64,000 bases of DNA from Bin87 sp034421995 (GCA_034421995.1 DAOUJY010000038.1:54551-118550), one strand, 5' to 3'; shown: positions 50,716-60,703, counted from the first letter of the stretch. The notes: generated by a model from the sequence alone, not told the origin. A program made the numbers and translations.

Positions 50716-50738
50716 GCCGACGGGTAACAGCCGTCGGC
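50716..50738 (+). terminator. 8-bp GC hairpin after the LRR remnant
   Basis: GCCGACGG-gtaacag-CCGTCGGC, perfect 8-bp stem with a 7-base loop, followed after a few bases by gatttgtt. It could stop transcription from the left before the acyl-CoA synthetase promoter. Confidence 0.45.
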
Positions 50739-50762
50739 CTACGATTTGTTCCTGCGCGTTGT

Positions 50763-50768
50763 TATAAT
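50763..50768 (+). promoter_or_regulatory. -10 box (TATAAT) for the acyl-CoA synthetase operon
   Basis: A perfect TATAAT 72 bp before the ATG at 50840. The -35 region (near 50740-50745) does not match consensus well. Confidence 0.5.
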
Positions 50769-50839
50769 CATCCCAACTGGCGAGGGTTACGCCAACGTCC
50801 GGTCGTAGCGGATTCAGCAGTAAAGGAGGCCACGCGGCG

Positions 50840-52531
50840 ATGAGCGAAAACGTCATAGCGCGCAGCACCATTGGCGACGTCCTGGACCGGCAGGCTGACC
50901 GCTTCCCCGACCTTGACGCGCTGGTCAATACCGAGACCGGTGCGCGGTACACGTACCGGGAGTTTCAGGCCGAAGCAGAGCGGCTGGGTCGCGGCCTCAT
51001 GGCCCTTGGGATCCGCAAGGGAAACCACGTCGGTATCTGGGCCACCAACTACACGGAATGGGTCCTGACCCAGTTCGCCACCGCCAAAATCGGAGCCGTC
51101 CTGGTCAACGTCAATCCGGCCTACCGCACCCACGAGTTGGCGTACCTGTTGGAGCAATCCCAGGCCAATACGCTGATCCTGATCGGGCAGTTCAGGAACT
51201 CCGACTATGTGGCGATGGTCAACGAGCAGGTCCCTGAGTTGAAGGATTGCGCGCCCGGTGAACTGCGCAGCCAGCGCTTCCCATATCTGCGTAACGTCAT
51301 TTTCATCCCGCCCCACGACGGTGCCGAGGCAGCCACGCCGGATGGTATGTGGCGTTGGGGTGATGTCCTGGAGAAGGCCGACGCGGTGACTGAGCAAGAG
51401 TTGCGTCGCCGCCAGTCACAATGCCACCCGGACGACCCCATCAACATCCAATACACCTCCGGGACCACCGGCAACCCCAAGGGCGCCATGCTCACCCACG
51501 ACAACATCGTGACCAACGCCCGGCACACGGGCAATGCCATGGAGTTGACCGAAGCCGACCGCCTGTGTATCCCGGTGCCCTTCTACCACTGCTTCGGTTG
51601 CGTTCTGGGCATCCTGGCCTGCGTTACCCACGGTTCGGCCATGGTCGTCCCGTCGGAGTATTTCGATCCGCTCAAGACGCTCCAGGCGGTGGAACAGGAA
51701 CGTTGCACGGCGTTGCATGGCGTACCCACCATGTTCATCGCGCAGCTGGGCCATCCCGAATTCGAGACCTTTGACCTTGGTTCGCTGCGCACGGGGATCA
51801 TGGCCGGATCTCCCTGTCCCATAGAGATCATGCGGCAGGTCATCGACCGGATGGGGGCGGAGAGCATCACGATTGCCTACGGCTTGACCGAAGCGTCGCC
51901 GGTGATTACACAGACCCTGGCCGACGACGATATTGAGCGTCGGGTGTCCACCGTGGGCAAGGCGCTGCCCGACGTGGAAGTGCGATTGATTGACCCGGAC
52001 AGTGGCCGCGAAGTTGGGCCGGGCGAACCGGGAGAACTGCAAACCCGCAGCTCCATGGTGATGCTTGGTTACTACAATATGCCCGATGCCACCGCTGAAA
52101 CCATTGACGCCGACAGTTGGCTGCACACTGGCGATCTGGCGACGGTTGATGAATTCGGCTATTACAAGATCACCGGTCGCCTGAAGGACATGATCATCCG
52201 GGGCGGCGAGAACATCTACCCCCGGGAGATCGAGGAATTCCTCTACACCCACCCCAAGGTCGCCGACGTGCAGGTGATCGGGGTTCCCGACGAAAGGTAC
52301 GGTGAAGAGGTCATGGCGTGGGTGCTGCCGAGGCCGGATACGTCCATTGACCCGGAGGAAATACGCGAGTTCTGCCGGGGCCGCATCGCCCATTACAAGG
52401 TGCCCCGTTACGTCAAGCTGACCGACGAGTTCCCCATGACCGTAACCGGGAAAATCCAGAAGTTCCGAATGCGCGAGATGGCGGTGGATGAATTGGGCCT
52501 ACAGGCCGCCGACGAGATCGAAACCGCCTGA
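50840..52531 (+). CDS. Acyl-CoA synthetase (AMP-forming, FadD-like)
   Basis: A 563-residue ANL-superfamily enzyme, which activates fatty or aromatic acids to acyl-CoA with ATP. Motifs: P-loop IQYTSGTTGNPKGAMLTH, IPVPFYHCFGCVLGIL, ITIAYGLTEASPVIT (A5), SWLHTGDLATVDEFGYYKITGRLKDMIIRGGENIYPREIEEFL (A7-A8 hinge), and the C-terminal catalytic Lys in MTVTGKIQKFRMRE. The length and GENIYP suggest a medium/long-chain acyl-CoA synthetase. The ATG at 50840 has AAAGGAGG upstream. It may be cotranscribed with the DUF917/hydantoinase genes 14 bp downstream. Confidence 0.94.
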   Translation: MSENVIARSTIGDVLDRQADRFPDLDALVNTETGARYTYREFQAEAERLGRGLMALGIRKGNHVGIWATNYTEWVLTQFATAKIGAVLVNVNPAYRTHELAYLLEQSQANTLILIGQFRNSDYVAMVNEQVPELKDCAPGELRSQRFPYLRNVIFIPPHDGAEAATPDGMWRWGDVLEKADAVTEQELRRRQSQCHPDDPINIQYTSGTTGNPKGAMLTHDNIVTNARHTGNAMELTEADRLCIPVPFYHCFGCVLGILACVTHGSAMVVPSEYFDPLKTLQAVEQERCTALHGVPTMFIAQLGHPEFETFDLGSLRTGIMAGSPCPIEIMRQVIDRMGAESITIAYGLTEASPVITQTLADDDIERRVSTVGKALPDVEVRLIDPDSGREVGPGEPGELQTRSSMVMLGYYNMPDATAETIDADSWLHTGDLATVDEFGYYKITGRLKDMIIRGGENIYPREIEEFLYTHPKVADVQVIGVPDERYGEEVMAWVLPRPDTSIDPEEIREFCRGRIAHYKVPRYVKLTDEFPMTVTGKIQKFRMREMAVDELGLQAADEIETA

Positions 52532-52545
52532 AGGGTCAAAACGGT

Positions 52546-53616
52546 TTGTGGCAAGCGACTGAAGACGTACTGGAATCCATCGCCATCGGAGCCGGCATCC
52601 TCGGCACCGGGGGCGGCGGCAACCCCTACATCGGGCAACTGAGGGCGCGCCAGGCCATCAAGGAATGGGGCCCGGTCACCGTTCTGGCGCCGGAAGAATT
52701 GCCGGATGACGCCAGGGTGGTCTGCGTCGGCGGTATCGGAGCGCCCACGGTCGGCATCGAAAAGGTCCGTAATCTCCAGTCCTACCACGCGCTGCGGGCC
52801 ATCGAAGACTACGTTGGAGTCCAGGCCACCGCGCTCATATCCAACGAGATTGGCGGCAGCAACTCGGTGGAACCGCTGATCCCGGCGGCGCGGGCCGGGC
52901 TCCCGGTGGTGGACGCCGACGGCATGGGCCGGGCCTTTCCCGAGTTTCAGATGAAGACTTTCTTCGTCTATGGCGTGCCGTGCTGTCCCATGGCAGTGGC
53001 GGACGAAAAGGGGAACTCCGCCATCGTCAGGGAGACGATCAATCCGGCGTGGGCCGAACGGTTGGCCCGGTCCCTCACCATCCAGATGGGATGCGTGGCC
53101 TGCTACGCGGTGGCCCCGATGACGACGGAACAGGTGCGGCGCACCGCCGTCCCCAACACGCTATCCCTGGCCCGCGACCTGGGCGATGCCGTCAAACGTG
53201 CCCGGAACGATGGCACCGATCCGCTGGATGCCATCCTTGGCGTCTGCCCCGGCCGGGTTCTCTTCACCGGCAAGGTGGTTGACGTGGACCGGCGCACCAC
53301 GGCGGGGTTCGCTCGCGGCACGCTCACCATTGATGGCCTGGAAACCTGCTCCGGCAGTAGAATGGTCATCGAGTTTCAGAACGAGAACTTAATCGCCCGG
53401 CGGGACGGGGAAATTGTTTGCACCGTGCCCGACCTGATTTGCGCCGTCGCCACCGACCTGGGGGAACCCGTCACCACGGAGCTCATGCGCTACGGGCTGC
53501 GGGTCACCATCCTGGGTTTCCCGGCGCCCGAACTGTGGATTTCGCCGGAGGGCCTGGCCGTGGCCGGTCCACAGGCATTCGGTTACGAAACGGACTATGT
53601 CCGCTTGTCGGTATAG
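52546..53616 (+). CDS. DUF917 family protein (hydantoinase-associated)
   Basis: A 356-residue DUF917 protein. ESIAIGAGILGTGGGGNPYIG near the N-terminus is diagnostic, followed by ALISNEIGGSNSVEPL, PVVDADGMGRAFPEFQMKTF and a C-terminal PELWISPEGLAVAGPQAFGY. DUF917 members occur next to hydantoinase A-like proteins, exactly as here, and are assumed to take part in the same reaction. The start is TTG at 52546, only 14 bp after the acyl-CoA synthetase stop. The substrate is unknown. Confidence 0.88.
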   Translation: MWQATEDVLESIAIGAGILGTGGGGNPYIGQLRARQAIKEWGPVTVLAPEELPDDARVVCVGGIGAPTVGIEKVRNLQSYHALRAIEDYVGVQATALISNEIGGSNSVEPLIPAARAGLPVVDADGMGRAFPEFQMKTFFVYGVPCCPMAVADEKGNSAIVRETINPAWAERLARSLTIQMGCVACYAVAPMTTEQVRRTAVPNTLSLARDLGDAVKRARNDGTDPLDAILGVCPGRVLFTGKVVDVDRRTTAGFARGTLTIDGLETCSGSRMVIEFQNENLIARRDGEIVCTVPDLICAVATDLGEPVTTELMRYGLRVTILGFPAPELWISPEGLAVAGPQAFGYETDYVRLSV

Positions 53617-53628
53617 AGGGTCGGCGTA

Positions 53629-55167
53629 GTGTTCATCGGGGTTGACGTTGGCGGCACCAATACCGACGCCGTCCTGATGGACGGCGCCAACCTGGTGGCC
53701 GCTGCGAAACTGCCCACCACCGCCGACGTAACCTCCGGCATCATCAATGCTCTGACTGAACTGTTAGCTGACTTGCCTTCCGGCGGCAGCGTGGACGCGG
53801 TGATGGTCGGAACCACGCATTTCACCAACGCTCTGCTGGAACGTCGCAACCTCGCGCCCACCGCCGTCGTGCGCCTGTCGCTTCCAGCCACCCAATTGCT
53901 CCCGCCGTTGGTGGACTGGCCGGAGGAATTGCGGGACGCCATGGGAGGTTTCGCCTATATGGTCGGAGGGGGCCACGAGTTCGACGGGCGGGAAATTTCG
54001 CCGTTGGACCGGGATGAACTGCGGCGAGCCGTGGACGATATGCGGAGTCGCGGCGTGGACGCGGTGGCGGTTTCCGGCGTGTTTTCCCCGGTCAACACGG
54101 CCCACGAAACCGAGGCAGCGGCGATCATATCGGAAGAAGCGCCCGATATGCGGATCTGCCTGTCCAACGAAAACGGTCGGATGGGGTTGCTGGAACGGGA
54201 AAACGCGGCGGTACTGAACGCCAGCCTGGGAAATCTGGCGGCGCGCACGATCCGGGGCATTGAGGAAGCGCTGGCGTCCCTCGACATCCGGGCGCCTCTC
54301 TACATGAGCCAGAACGATGGGACGCTGATGGACGCGGAGTTTGCGGCGCGATTTCCGGTGTTGACCATCTCATCAGGTCCCACCAACAGTATGCGCGGCG
54401 CCGCCTGGCTGTCGGGTGTTCGCGACGGCATCGTGGTGGACGTCGGCGGCACCTCAACCGACGTGGGCGCGCTGGTCAACGGTTTTCCCCGAGAGGCGGC
54501 GGTAGCCATACAGCTGGCCGGGGTCCGCACCAACTTTCGGATGCCGGACATGGTCTCCATACCCCTGGGCGGCGGGTCCATCGTGCAACTTGATCCAATG
54601 GGTATAGGTCCGGCAAGTGTTGGTTACAGATTGGCCGAGGAATCCCTGGTGTTCGGCGGGAAAACGCTCACTACGACGGACCTAGCGGTGGCAGGCGGGA
54701 AAGCTCGCCTGGGCGACCCTGGCTTGGTACAGGGCCTGGACAGATCAAGTGTGGAACGCGGCATGGAGGAAATTAGGGCCAGGGTCGAGACCGCCATAGA
54801 CCGGGTGAAACTCAGTAGTGAGAATGTTCCGGTGGTTTTGGTGGGTGGCGGCAGCATTTTGGTGGGCGATGACGTGAACGGCGCATCCAAGGTTCTGCGA
54901 CCTCCGCACGCCGACGTAGCCAACGCCATCGGCGCGGCCATTGCCCAGGTAGGCGGTCAGGTGGAACGGGTCTATGACCTGGCGAGCATCGGGCGTGAGG
55001 GGGCCATCGCCGACTGCTCGGCAGCGGCGATTGACCGGGCGGTCGCGGCCGGCGCTGATGCGTCGTCGGTGGAGATCGTTGAGATTGACGAAGTTCCCCT
55101 GACGTACGTTCCCAGTAATGCCACCCGGGTTCGGGTCAAAGCTGTGGGCAATTTGGCCGGCATCTAG
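53629..55167 (+). CDS. Hydantoinase/oxoprolinase A-like protein
   Basis: A 512-residue HyuA-family ATPase: IGVDVGGTNTDAVLMDG (phosphate-1 loop), VMVGTTHFTNALLERRNL, VDVGGTSTDVGALVNGFPR (phosphate-2), VSIPLGGGSIVQLDP, VVLVGGGSILVGDDVNGASKVLRPPH (adenosine motif). The family hydrolyses hydantoins or 5-oxoproline with ATP, normally with a HyuB partner; here the partner is DUF917. The start is GTG at 53629, 12 bp after DUF917. Its 3' end overlaps the convergent dppC-like gene by 4 bp. Confidence 0.9.
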   Translation: MFIGVDVGGTNTDAVLMDGANLVAAAKLPTTADVTSGIINALTELLADLPSGGSVDAVMVGTTHFTNALLERRNLAPTAVVRLSLPATQLLPPLVDWPEELRDAMGGFAYMVGGGHEFDGREISPLDRDELRRAVDDMRSRGVDAVAVSGVFSPVNTAHETEAAAIISEEAPDMRICLSNENGRMGLLERENAAVLNASLGNLAARTIRGIEEALASLDIRAPLYMSQNDGTLMDAEFAARFPVLTISSGPTNSMRGAAWLSGVRDGIVVDVGGTSTDVGALVNGFPREAAVAIQLAGVRTNFRMPDMVSIPLGGGSIVQLDPMGIGPASVGYRLAEESLVFGGKTLTTTDLAVAGGKARLGDPGLVQGLDRSSVERGMEEIRARVETAIDRVKLSSENVPVVLVGGGSILVGDDVNGASKVLRPPHADVANAIGAAIAQVGGQVERVYDLASIGREGAIADCSAAAIDRAVAAGADASSVEIVEIDEVPLTYVPSNATRVRVKAVGNLAGI

Positions 55168-56264
55168 ACCTGCCGCTGCTTCGGGTCCAGGCGGTCGCGC
55201 AGCCAATCACCCAGCAGGTTCATTGACAGCACCGTGAGCATGATCGCGAGACCGGGGAACAGGGACACCCACCAGCCGCTTTCGGATGTCACCAACTCGC
55301 GGCCATCCGCAACCATCAAACCCCAGGCCGGCGTGGGGCGCGGGATTCCGGCCCCCAGGAAGCTCAGCGTGCTTTCCAGTATGATCACAAACCCCACCTG
55401 AAGGGTCGCCAGCACCACGAGGCTGTTGAACACGTTGGGGAAGATGTGACGCATCATTATGCGGGGATGCGACGAGCCGGCGACCCGGGACCGGGCGACG
55501 AAATCCTGAACTCGTACCGCCAGGGTTTCTCCGCGGGACATCCGGGCGTAATGAGCCCACAACAATACCACCAGCACCACAATCAGCGTGGCAAAACTGG
55601 CCCCAAGAGCGGTGACCAGCACCAATGCCAGCAGGATCACGGGAATCGACAGAGAGATGTCCACTGCCCGCATCACCACGATGTCCATCCACCGACCAAA
55701 GTATCCCGCTGCGACACCCAATATGGTGCCGATCAACCCGCCGAACAAAATAGAGATCAAGGCCACGATTACCGAAATACGGGAACCGTAGATGATGCGG
55801 CTCAAAATGTCGCGGCCGACTTTGTCCGTGCCCAGGAGATATTCCCACTTGCCTCCGGGTTTGGAGACGACAGCGATGCGCGTGCCGGGGACTGCCTCCG
55901 ATGCTCCATCCAACAGTACAGCTTGACCGTTTCGCACCATCCGGGCCGCGTTGCCGGCCATTACCTCAGTCACACTGCGGGATGGGTCTATCTGCGCCAC
56001 CACGTCGCGGACTTCGGATTCTCCTTCAACCCAAGCCGGGGGCAGCAGGCGAACCCTGAGATCCCCGTCCAATGGATCGTGAGGGGCGATAACATCGGCG
56101 AATATCGCCGGGATCACCAGCATTATCATGACGACTGCCATGGGCAACAGCGGGTAGCGCCGAGCCTCGCCCCAGTACCGCCGCGCTCGCGACGGCCTCA
56201 CTACGGCGGGAGACGCCGCCACGGCGGCAGGGTCACCCATATCAGCCGGTCTGGTAGCTGCCAT
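55164..56264 (-). CDS. ABC peptide-type importer permease (DppC-like, long N-terminal insertion)
   Basis: A 366-residue permease of the DppC family: one N-terminal membrane helix (YPLLPMAVVMIMLVIPAIFADVI), then LGTDKVGRDILSRIIYGSRISVIVAL, four more helices, and the EAA loop RVAGSSHPRIMMRHIFPNVFNSLVVLATLQ. The segment between APHDPLDGDLRVRLLPP and EYLLGTDKVGRD is about 90 residues, much longer than usual, and lies outside the membrane. The ATG at 56264 has GGAGGG upstream. It is downstream of two solute-binding genes and its DppB partner is on the other strand 4.4 kb away. No ATPase is nearby. Confidence 0.9.
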   Translation of the reverse strand: MAATRPADMGDPAAVAASPAVVRPSRARRYWGEARRYPLLPMAVVMIMLVIPAIFADVIAPHDPLDGDLRVRLLPPAWVEGESEVRDVVAQIDPSRSVTEVMAGNAARMVRNGQAVLLDGASEAVPGTRIAVVSKPGGKWEYLLGTDKVGRDILSRIIYGSRISVIVALISILFGGLIGTILGVAAGYFGRWMDIVVMRAVDISLSIPVILLALVLVTALGASFATLIVVLVVLLWAHYARMSRGETLAVRVQDFVARSRVAGSSHPRIMMRHIFPNVFNSLVVLATLQVGFVIILESTLSFLGAGIPRPTPAWGLMVADGRELVTSESGWWVSLFPGLAIMLTVLSMNLLGDWLRDRLDPKQRQV

Positions 56265-56362
56265 TCCTATACCCTCCGGATTACCCTGGCCCAGCCTTTC
56301 GGAGCGCGCCGTTTACGCCGCGACTCCGAACAGCTTGACCCGTTTATCACAGGATTGGTTGT

Positions 56363-58261
56363 TCAGTAGCACGGGTCAGCTGACCGGCACGCCCGGATCA
56401 GGTCGAAATGCCCGTAGTTGGAACCGTCCGACCCGGGAAACTCCCAGGTATCGATGATGTTGGGGTTGGCCACGAACTCGATGAAGATGTAAAACAGGGG
56501 CAGGTAAGCGTACTCCTCGAAGAGAATATCGCCCATCTGATTTTGGATGTCCGCGCGATCTCCGGGCGGCACGGTGCGGTCCAACTCCTGGAACAATTTA
56601 TCCAATTCTTCCGTTTCGAAGAGATGGATAGCTCCATTGGAGCGGTTGAACAGGCTCAACTGAGCATATACCGTCTTGTATGATGGCGGCGCGACCCAGA
56701 AGCCCACCGACTCCGGTTCTTTCTTGGTCCAGGAAGCGTAATAGTTGCCGAACTCCCATTCCTCGTAGGTGACGTCGACGCCTATGTCAGCGAACATGAC
56801 ACCGATCGACTGCATCAAGTCCGCAGACTCGGGAAACCCGAAGATGTTCATCACCTTCATGCTGATTTTGGCCGGATTATCCGGTCCGTAACCGGCCTCG
56901 GCCAGCAGCTCACGTGCTCGGTCCGGGTCGTAGCCGTAAAGGTCATCAAAGCGCTCGTTCCAGGATTCGTCCCAGCCGGGCAAGTTGGGGTAAAAGCCCC
57001 CCACCGGGCTGACCGTAACCCTTCCGCTGAACAGTGTGTCGACGAGCAAGTCCTTGTCCACCGCCCGGTTCAGTGCCTCGCGCACACGTTTGTCGTTGGG
57101 CGCATAATCAGGAAACATCCACGGTTGTTCCCAGGTGCTCCATTCGCCCGGGGCTGGCGTCTCAGGATACAGACCCTGGAAGACACCCCACAGTTGGTTG
57201 CCGGGGAAATTGCTTTGGATGACCTTCATTCCGTGGTCAGCCACGGCGCCGTCGGCCAGTTCGCGCGTCAACTCCGTGAGGTGTATGTCGCCGGCCAGCA
57301 AGCCGGCGTTGCGAGTGGCGGCTTCGGAAATCCAGCGCAAGTTGACCATTGGCCAATCCCCCGGAGCCGGGTTGTCGCCCTCGCCGTTGAGTCGCCAGTG
57401 TTCCGGCAATCTCTCAAAATCAACATCAACGCCCAGTTCCCGACCAGCAAATCGGTAAGGCCCGGTGCCAATCATGTCTTCCTTGTACCCTTCAAGCCCT
57501 TCGGCGTCCCAAAACGCCTTGCTCATCATCAGCCCGCCACCACTGGGAGCGATGTAGAACAGGTAATCGGGGTTGGGATTGCCCAGTTGGATTACCAGTT
57601 CGTGGTCACTGACGATTTCGGATTTTTCCAAATCGATGGTCCGCCACTCGGTGATGGTTCCAATCAACGAATCATCGCGCGTCAGCATCCGGACGCTATG
57701 GAAGAAATCCGCCGCCGTGAACTCGCCCCAGCCGTCGTGGAACTCCACTCCTTCCACCAGTTGGAACGTCCAGCGTGTGCCATCTTCCGATAGTTCCCAG
57801 CTATTCGCCAATTGCGGCACCCAGACGTTGCGCTCGGCGTCAATGTCCACCAGTACCTCCATCACCAAATCCATCTGCTGATGGTGGTCTCCGGTCCCGC
57901 CCCACGGTAGGTTGGTTTCCCCGGCAGAGGGGTCAACCGCGATAACTAGTGTATCGACTTTTATCTCACCGGTTTGCGCGACCGCCGGCTTAGGCATTGC
58001 GGTTGGAGTAGCGTCGGCGGCGCTCGCAGCCGCTCGGAAAGCCGGAGCCGTGGGCGAGGGTTCTGGGGCCGCAGCGGCTCCGCCGGCCGGCACCGGCGTG
58101 GCCGCCGCCGGCGCTTGCTGAGCTGCAGGTTGTTGAGCCGAGGGTTGCTGGGCTGGGGCAGGGGCAGCGGGTTCCGGCCGACCGCATGCCGCTGCGACCG
58201 CGAGCAACCCAACGGCAGAAAAAGTCAGCAGAACGCGCAACGTACCTCTGAATCGGTCCAT
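56363..58261 (-). CDS. ABC importer solute-binding lipoprotein, family 5 (copy 1)
   Basis: A 632-residue SBP_bac_5 protein. Signal peptide with lipobox VAAAC (Cys about 26), an Ala/Pro/Gln-rich flexible linker to about residue 95, then the binding domain: DTLVIAVDPSAGETNLPW, GTRWTFQLVEGVEFHDGWGEFTAADFFHSV, MIGTGPYRFAGRELG, RVREALNRAVDKDLLVDTLFSG, RARELLAEAGYGPDNPAKISM. It anchors outside and feeds the DppB/DppC permeases. It is highly similar to the next gene over nearly its whole length, ending in LIRACRSADPCY versus LIRACRTAEPCY: a tandem duplication. Confidence 0.93.
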   Translation of the reverse strand: MDRFRGTLRVLLTFSAVGLLAVAAACGRPEPAAPAPAQQPSAQQPAAQQAPAAATPVPAGGAAAAPEPSPTAPAFRAAASAADATPTAMPKPAVAQTGEIKVDTLVIAVDPSAGETNLPWGGTGDHHQQMDLVMEVLVDIDAERNVWVPQLANSWELSEDGTRWTFQLVEGVEFHDGWGEFTAADFFHSVRMLTRDDSLIGTITEWRTIDLEKSEIVSDHELVIQLGNPNPDYLFYIAPSGGGLMMSKAFWDAEGLEGYKEDMIGTGPYRFAGRELGVDVDFERLPEHWRLNGEGDNPAPGDWPMVNLRWISEAATRNAGLLAGDIHLTELTRELADGAVADHGMKVIQSNFPGNQLWGVFQGLYPETPAPGEWSTWEQPWMFPDYAPNDKRVREALNRAVDKDLLVDTLFSGRVTVSPVGGFYPNLPGWDESWNERFDDLYGYDPDRARELLAEAGYGPDNPAKISMKVMNIFGFPESADLMQSIGVMFADIGVDVTYEEWEFGNYYASWTKKEPESVGFWVAPPSYKTVYAQLSLFNRSNGAIHLFETEELDKLFQELDRTVPPGDRADIQNQMGDILFEEYAYLPLFYIFIEFVANPNIIDTWEFPGSDGSNYGHFDLIRACRSADPCY

Positions 58262-58368
58262 GATCAGGCACCTCTCGAGTTGTGCAATCTGTTAGTCCCG
58301 TTTCGTCATCCGCAATGGTCCCGTACACGGGGCGGCTCAGGCAACCAATGGACTGGGCGCCGACGATT

Positions 58369-60270
58369 TCAGTAACAGGGCTCCGCCGTCCGGCACGCTC
58401 GTATCAGATCAAAGTGACCGTAGTTGGCGCCATCCGACCCGGGAAACTCCCAGGTGTCGATTATCTCCGGGTTCGCCACGAACTCGATGAAAATGTAGAA
58501 CAGCGGGATGTAAGCGTACTCCTCGAAGAGGATGTCGCCCATCTCGTTCTGAATCATGGCGCGCTCATCCAGGTCGGCGGAATTGCTGAGCCGGAAGAAC
58601 AGTTCGTCCAACTCCTCCGTTTCGTAGAAGTGTCCGGCGCTGCCCGAGCGGTTGAACAGGCTCAACTGGGCGTACACCGTCTTGTAGGATGGCGGCACGA
58701 CCCACATTCCGAGGGTATTTTCCTTCTTGGTGCGCCGTTCGGCAACGAAGGTATTGAACTGCCATTCCTCGTAGGTAACTTCAAAGCCGACATCGGCCAT
58801 CATTACGCCGATGGCTTGCATCAGGTCCGGGGACTCGGGGAACCCGAAGATGTTCATTACAATCAACTTCTGGTCTGGCCCGTCATCTTCGGTGTAACCG
58901 GCTTCCGCCAGCAACTCTCGCGCCCGTTCCGGATCATAGCCGTACAGCTCGTCATACCGTTCCAGCCAGGTGGGATCCCAGCCGGGCAGATTGGGGTAGA
59001 ACCCACCCACGGGGCTGATGGTCACACGACCGCTGAAGAGCGTGTCGATGAGCAGGTCCTTGTCGATAGCCCGGTTTGCCGCCTCCCGAACTCGGACGTC
59101 GGTGGCCGGCAGATCGGGGTACATCCACTGAACCGACCAATCGCTGGCTACACCGGGCGATTCGTTCAGCGAATAGGTGCCCTCAAAGACGCCCCACAGC
59201 TGGTTGCCGGGGAAGTTGCTCTGGATAACTTTCATACCATGATTCGTGACGGCAATGTCGGCAAGCTCGCGGGTCAGCTCGGTGAGGTGAATTTCGCCGC
59301 CCAGCAGACCGGCATTGCGGGTAGCCGGCTCCGAAATCCAACGGAGGTCAACGAAAGGCCAATCCACCTCCGGCGGGTTGCTGCCCTCTCCGTTGAGCCG
59401 CCAGTGCCGGTCCGGGAGCTTCTCGTAGGTGACGTTCACCCCCAACTCGCGACCGGTGTAGCGATACGCGCCGGTGCCAATCATGTCTTCCTGGTAGCCG
59501 TCCAGCCCCTCGGCATCCCAGAAGGCTTTGCTCATAATGACGCCGCCGCCGCTGGGAGCGATGTAGAACAGGAAATCCGGATTGGGGTTTTGCAACTGCA
59601 ACAGCAACTCGTGGTCGCTGACTGCCTGGGATGCTTCCAGATCAATGGTTCGCCAGTCGTTGGCATAGGCCAGAATTGAATCGTCCTGGGCCATCATGCG
59701 CGCGCTGTGGAGCACGTCATGGGCGGTAAACTCGCCCCAGTCGTTGTGAAACTGCACGCCTTCCACCAACTGGAACGTCCATTGCGTGCCGTCTTCCGAC
59801 AGTTCCCAACCAGTGGCCAACTGGGGTACCCAGATGTTCTGTTCGGCGTCGATGTCCACCAGCACTTCCATCACCAGGTCCATCTGCTGGTGGTGGTCAA
59901 CGGTGCCAGCCCAGGGCAGGTTTGTTTCGCCGGCAGAGGGGTCAACCGCGATAACCAGGGTATCCACTTTGATTTCGCCCATCTGCTCGGTGGCTTGCGC
60001 GGGTCGAGCGGTGGGAGCAACCGTCGCCGCCGCGCGGAACGCCGGTGACGTGGGCGAAGGCTCTGCCTGTGCCTGCTGGGGGGCCGCGGGAGCAGCCGGA
60101 ACTGCCGTCGCAGCTGCAGCTGCCGGCGCCGCAGCCGCGGCAGGGGGTGCGGTCGCCGCAACCTGTTGCGCCGGTTCAGGGGCCGCGCTCTGGCAAGCTA
60201 CCGCCAGCCATAACAGCGAAAGCGCCGGAAGCGCAAACAGGCATACCCGAAATTTCTTCGCTCCAAACAT
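58369..60270 (-). CDS. ABC importer solute-binding lipoprotein, family 5 (copy 2)
   Basis: A 633-residue paralog of the preceding protein, upstream of it by 107 bp. Lipobox WLAVAC (Cys about 26), Ala/Pro linker, then LVIAVDPSAGETNLPWAGT, GTQWTFQLVEGVQFHNDWGEF, MIGTGAYRYTGRELGVNV, VREAANRAIDKDLLIDTLFSG and RARELLAEAGYTEDDG. Differences cluster in the ligand-facing regions, so the two may see different substrates through the same permeases. The start at 60270 opens the large divergent spacer shared with the dppB-like gene. Confidence 0.93.
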   Translation of the reverse strand: MFGAKKFRVCLFALPALSLLWLAVACQSAAPEPAQQVAATAPPAAAAAPAAAAATAVPAAPAAPQQAQAEPSPTSPAFRAAATVAPTARPAQATEQMGEIKVDTLVIAVDPSAGETNLPWAGTVDHHQQMDLVMEVLVDIDAEQNIWVPQLATGWELSEDGTQWTFQLVEGVQFHNDWGEFTAHDVLHSARMMAQDDSILAYANDWRTIDLEASQAVSDHELLLQLQNPNPDFLFYIAPSGGGVIMSKAFWDAEGLDGYQEDMIGTGAYRYTGRELGVNVTYEKLPDRHWRLNGEGSNPPEVDWPFVDLRWISEPATRNAGLLGGEIHLTELTRELADIAVTNHGMKVIQSNFPGNQLWGVFEGTYSLNESPGVASDWSVQWMYPDLPATDVRVREAANRAIDKDLLIDTLFSGRVTISPVGGFYPNLPGWDPTWLERYDELYGYDPERARELLAEAGYTEDDGPDQKLIVMNIFGFPESPDLMQAIGVMMADVGFEVTYEEWQFNTFVAERRTKKENTLGMWVVPPSYKTVYAQLSLFNRSGSAGHFYETEELDELFFRLSNSADLDERAMIQNEMGDILFEEYAYIPLFYIFIEFVANPEIIDTWEFPGSDGANYGHFDLIRACRTAEPCY

Positions 60271-60632
60271 AGTTTCTTACCCTCCCGGTTTTCAGATTTT
60301 TTACCGAAATGGCGTTACAGAATCAGAACGAAATCGGCTCATCCTTACCCAATTGTTCCCGTCCGCGATAACGTGTTGGTCGAAAGTGGGCAGGCACGAT
60401 ATGAAGCCGGTGGATGAGTTACGAATTGCCGCAGTGTATGTGGTAATACAGTCGATAGTCAATTCCTCAATCCGCCTCAGACGCATAATTAGTCCCATAA
60501 ATCTCAATGCCAAGTGGGATAATGTCCATCGAGTGTCCAGCGGCGCTTGATACGTATCCGACGGGCGCGCCATCTTCGGCGTCCTGACTGCTTTCCCACG
60601 GTGAAACTGCCAAATGGCAAACCGGGACGCGC
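60271..60632. other. Divergent spacer, no confident gene
   Basis: About 360 bp between the second solute-binding gene and the dppB promoter. It is more AT-rich than the surroundings. A minus-strand open frame of 112 codons has no ribosome site or recognised motif. I see no clear promoter for the minus-strand genes. Confidence 0.4.
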
Positions 60633-60660
60633 TTGACACCGGACACCACCGGGCTATGAT
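60633..60660 (+). promoter_or_regulatory. Promoter for the dppB-like gene
   Basis: Perfect TTGACA (60633-60638), 16-bp spacer, TATGAT (60655-60660). Transcription would begin near 60667, about 37 bp before the TTG start. Confidence 0.7.
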
Positions 60661-60703
60661 GGTGCCAACCTCACCGCCTGAAGCGATACGTTGGAGGTGA
60701 CTG

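Noticed and set aside
60301..60639. 112-codon minus-strand gene in the dpp spacer
   Set aside because: No ribosome site, no motif, and it overlaps the dppB promoter.
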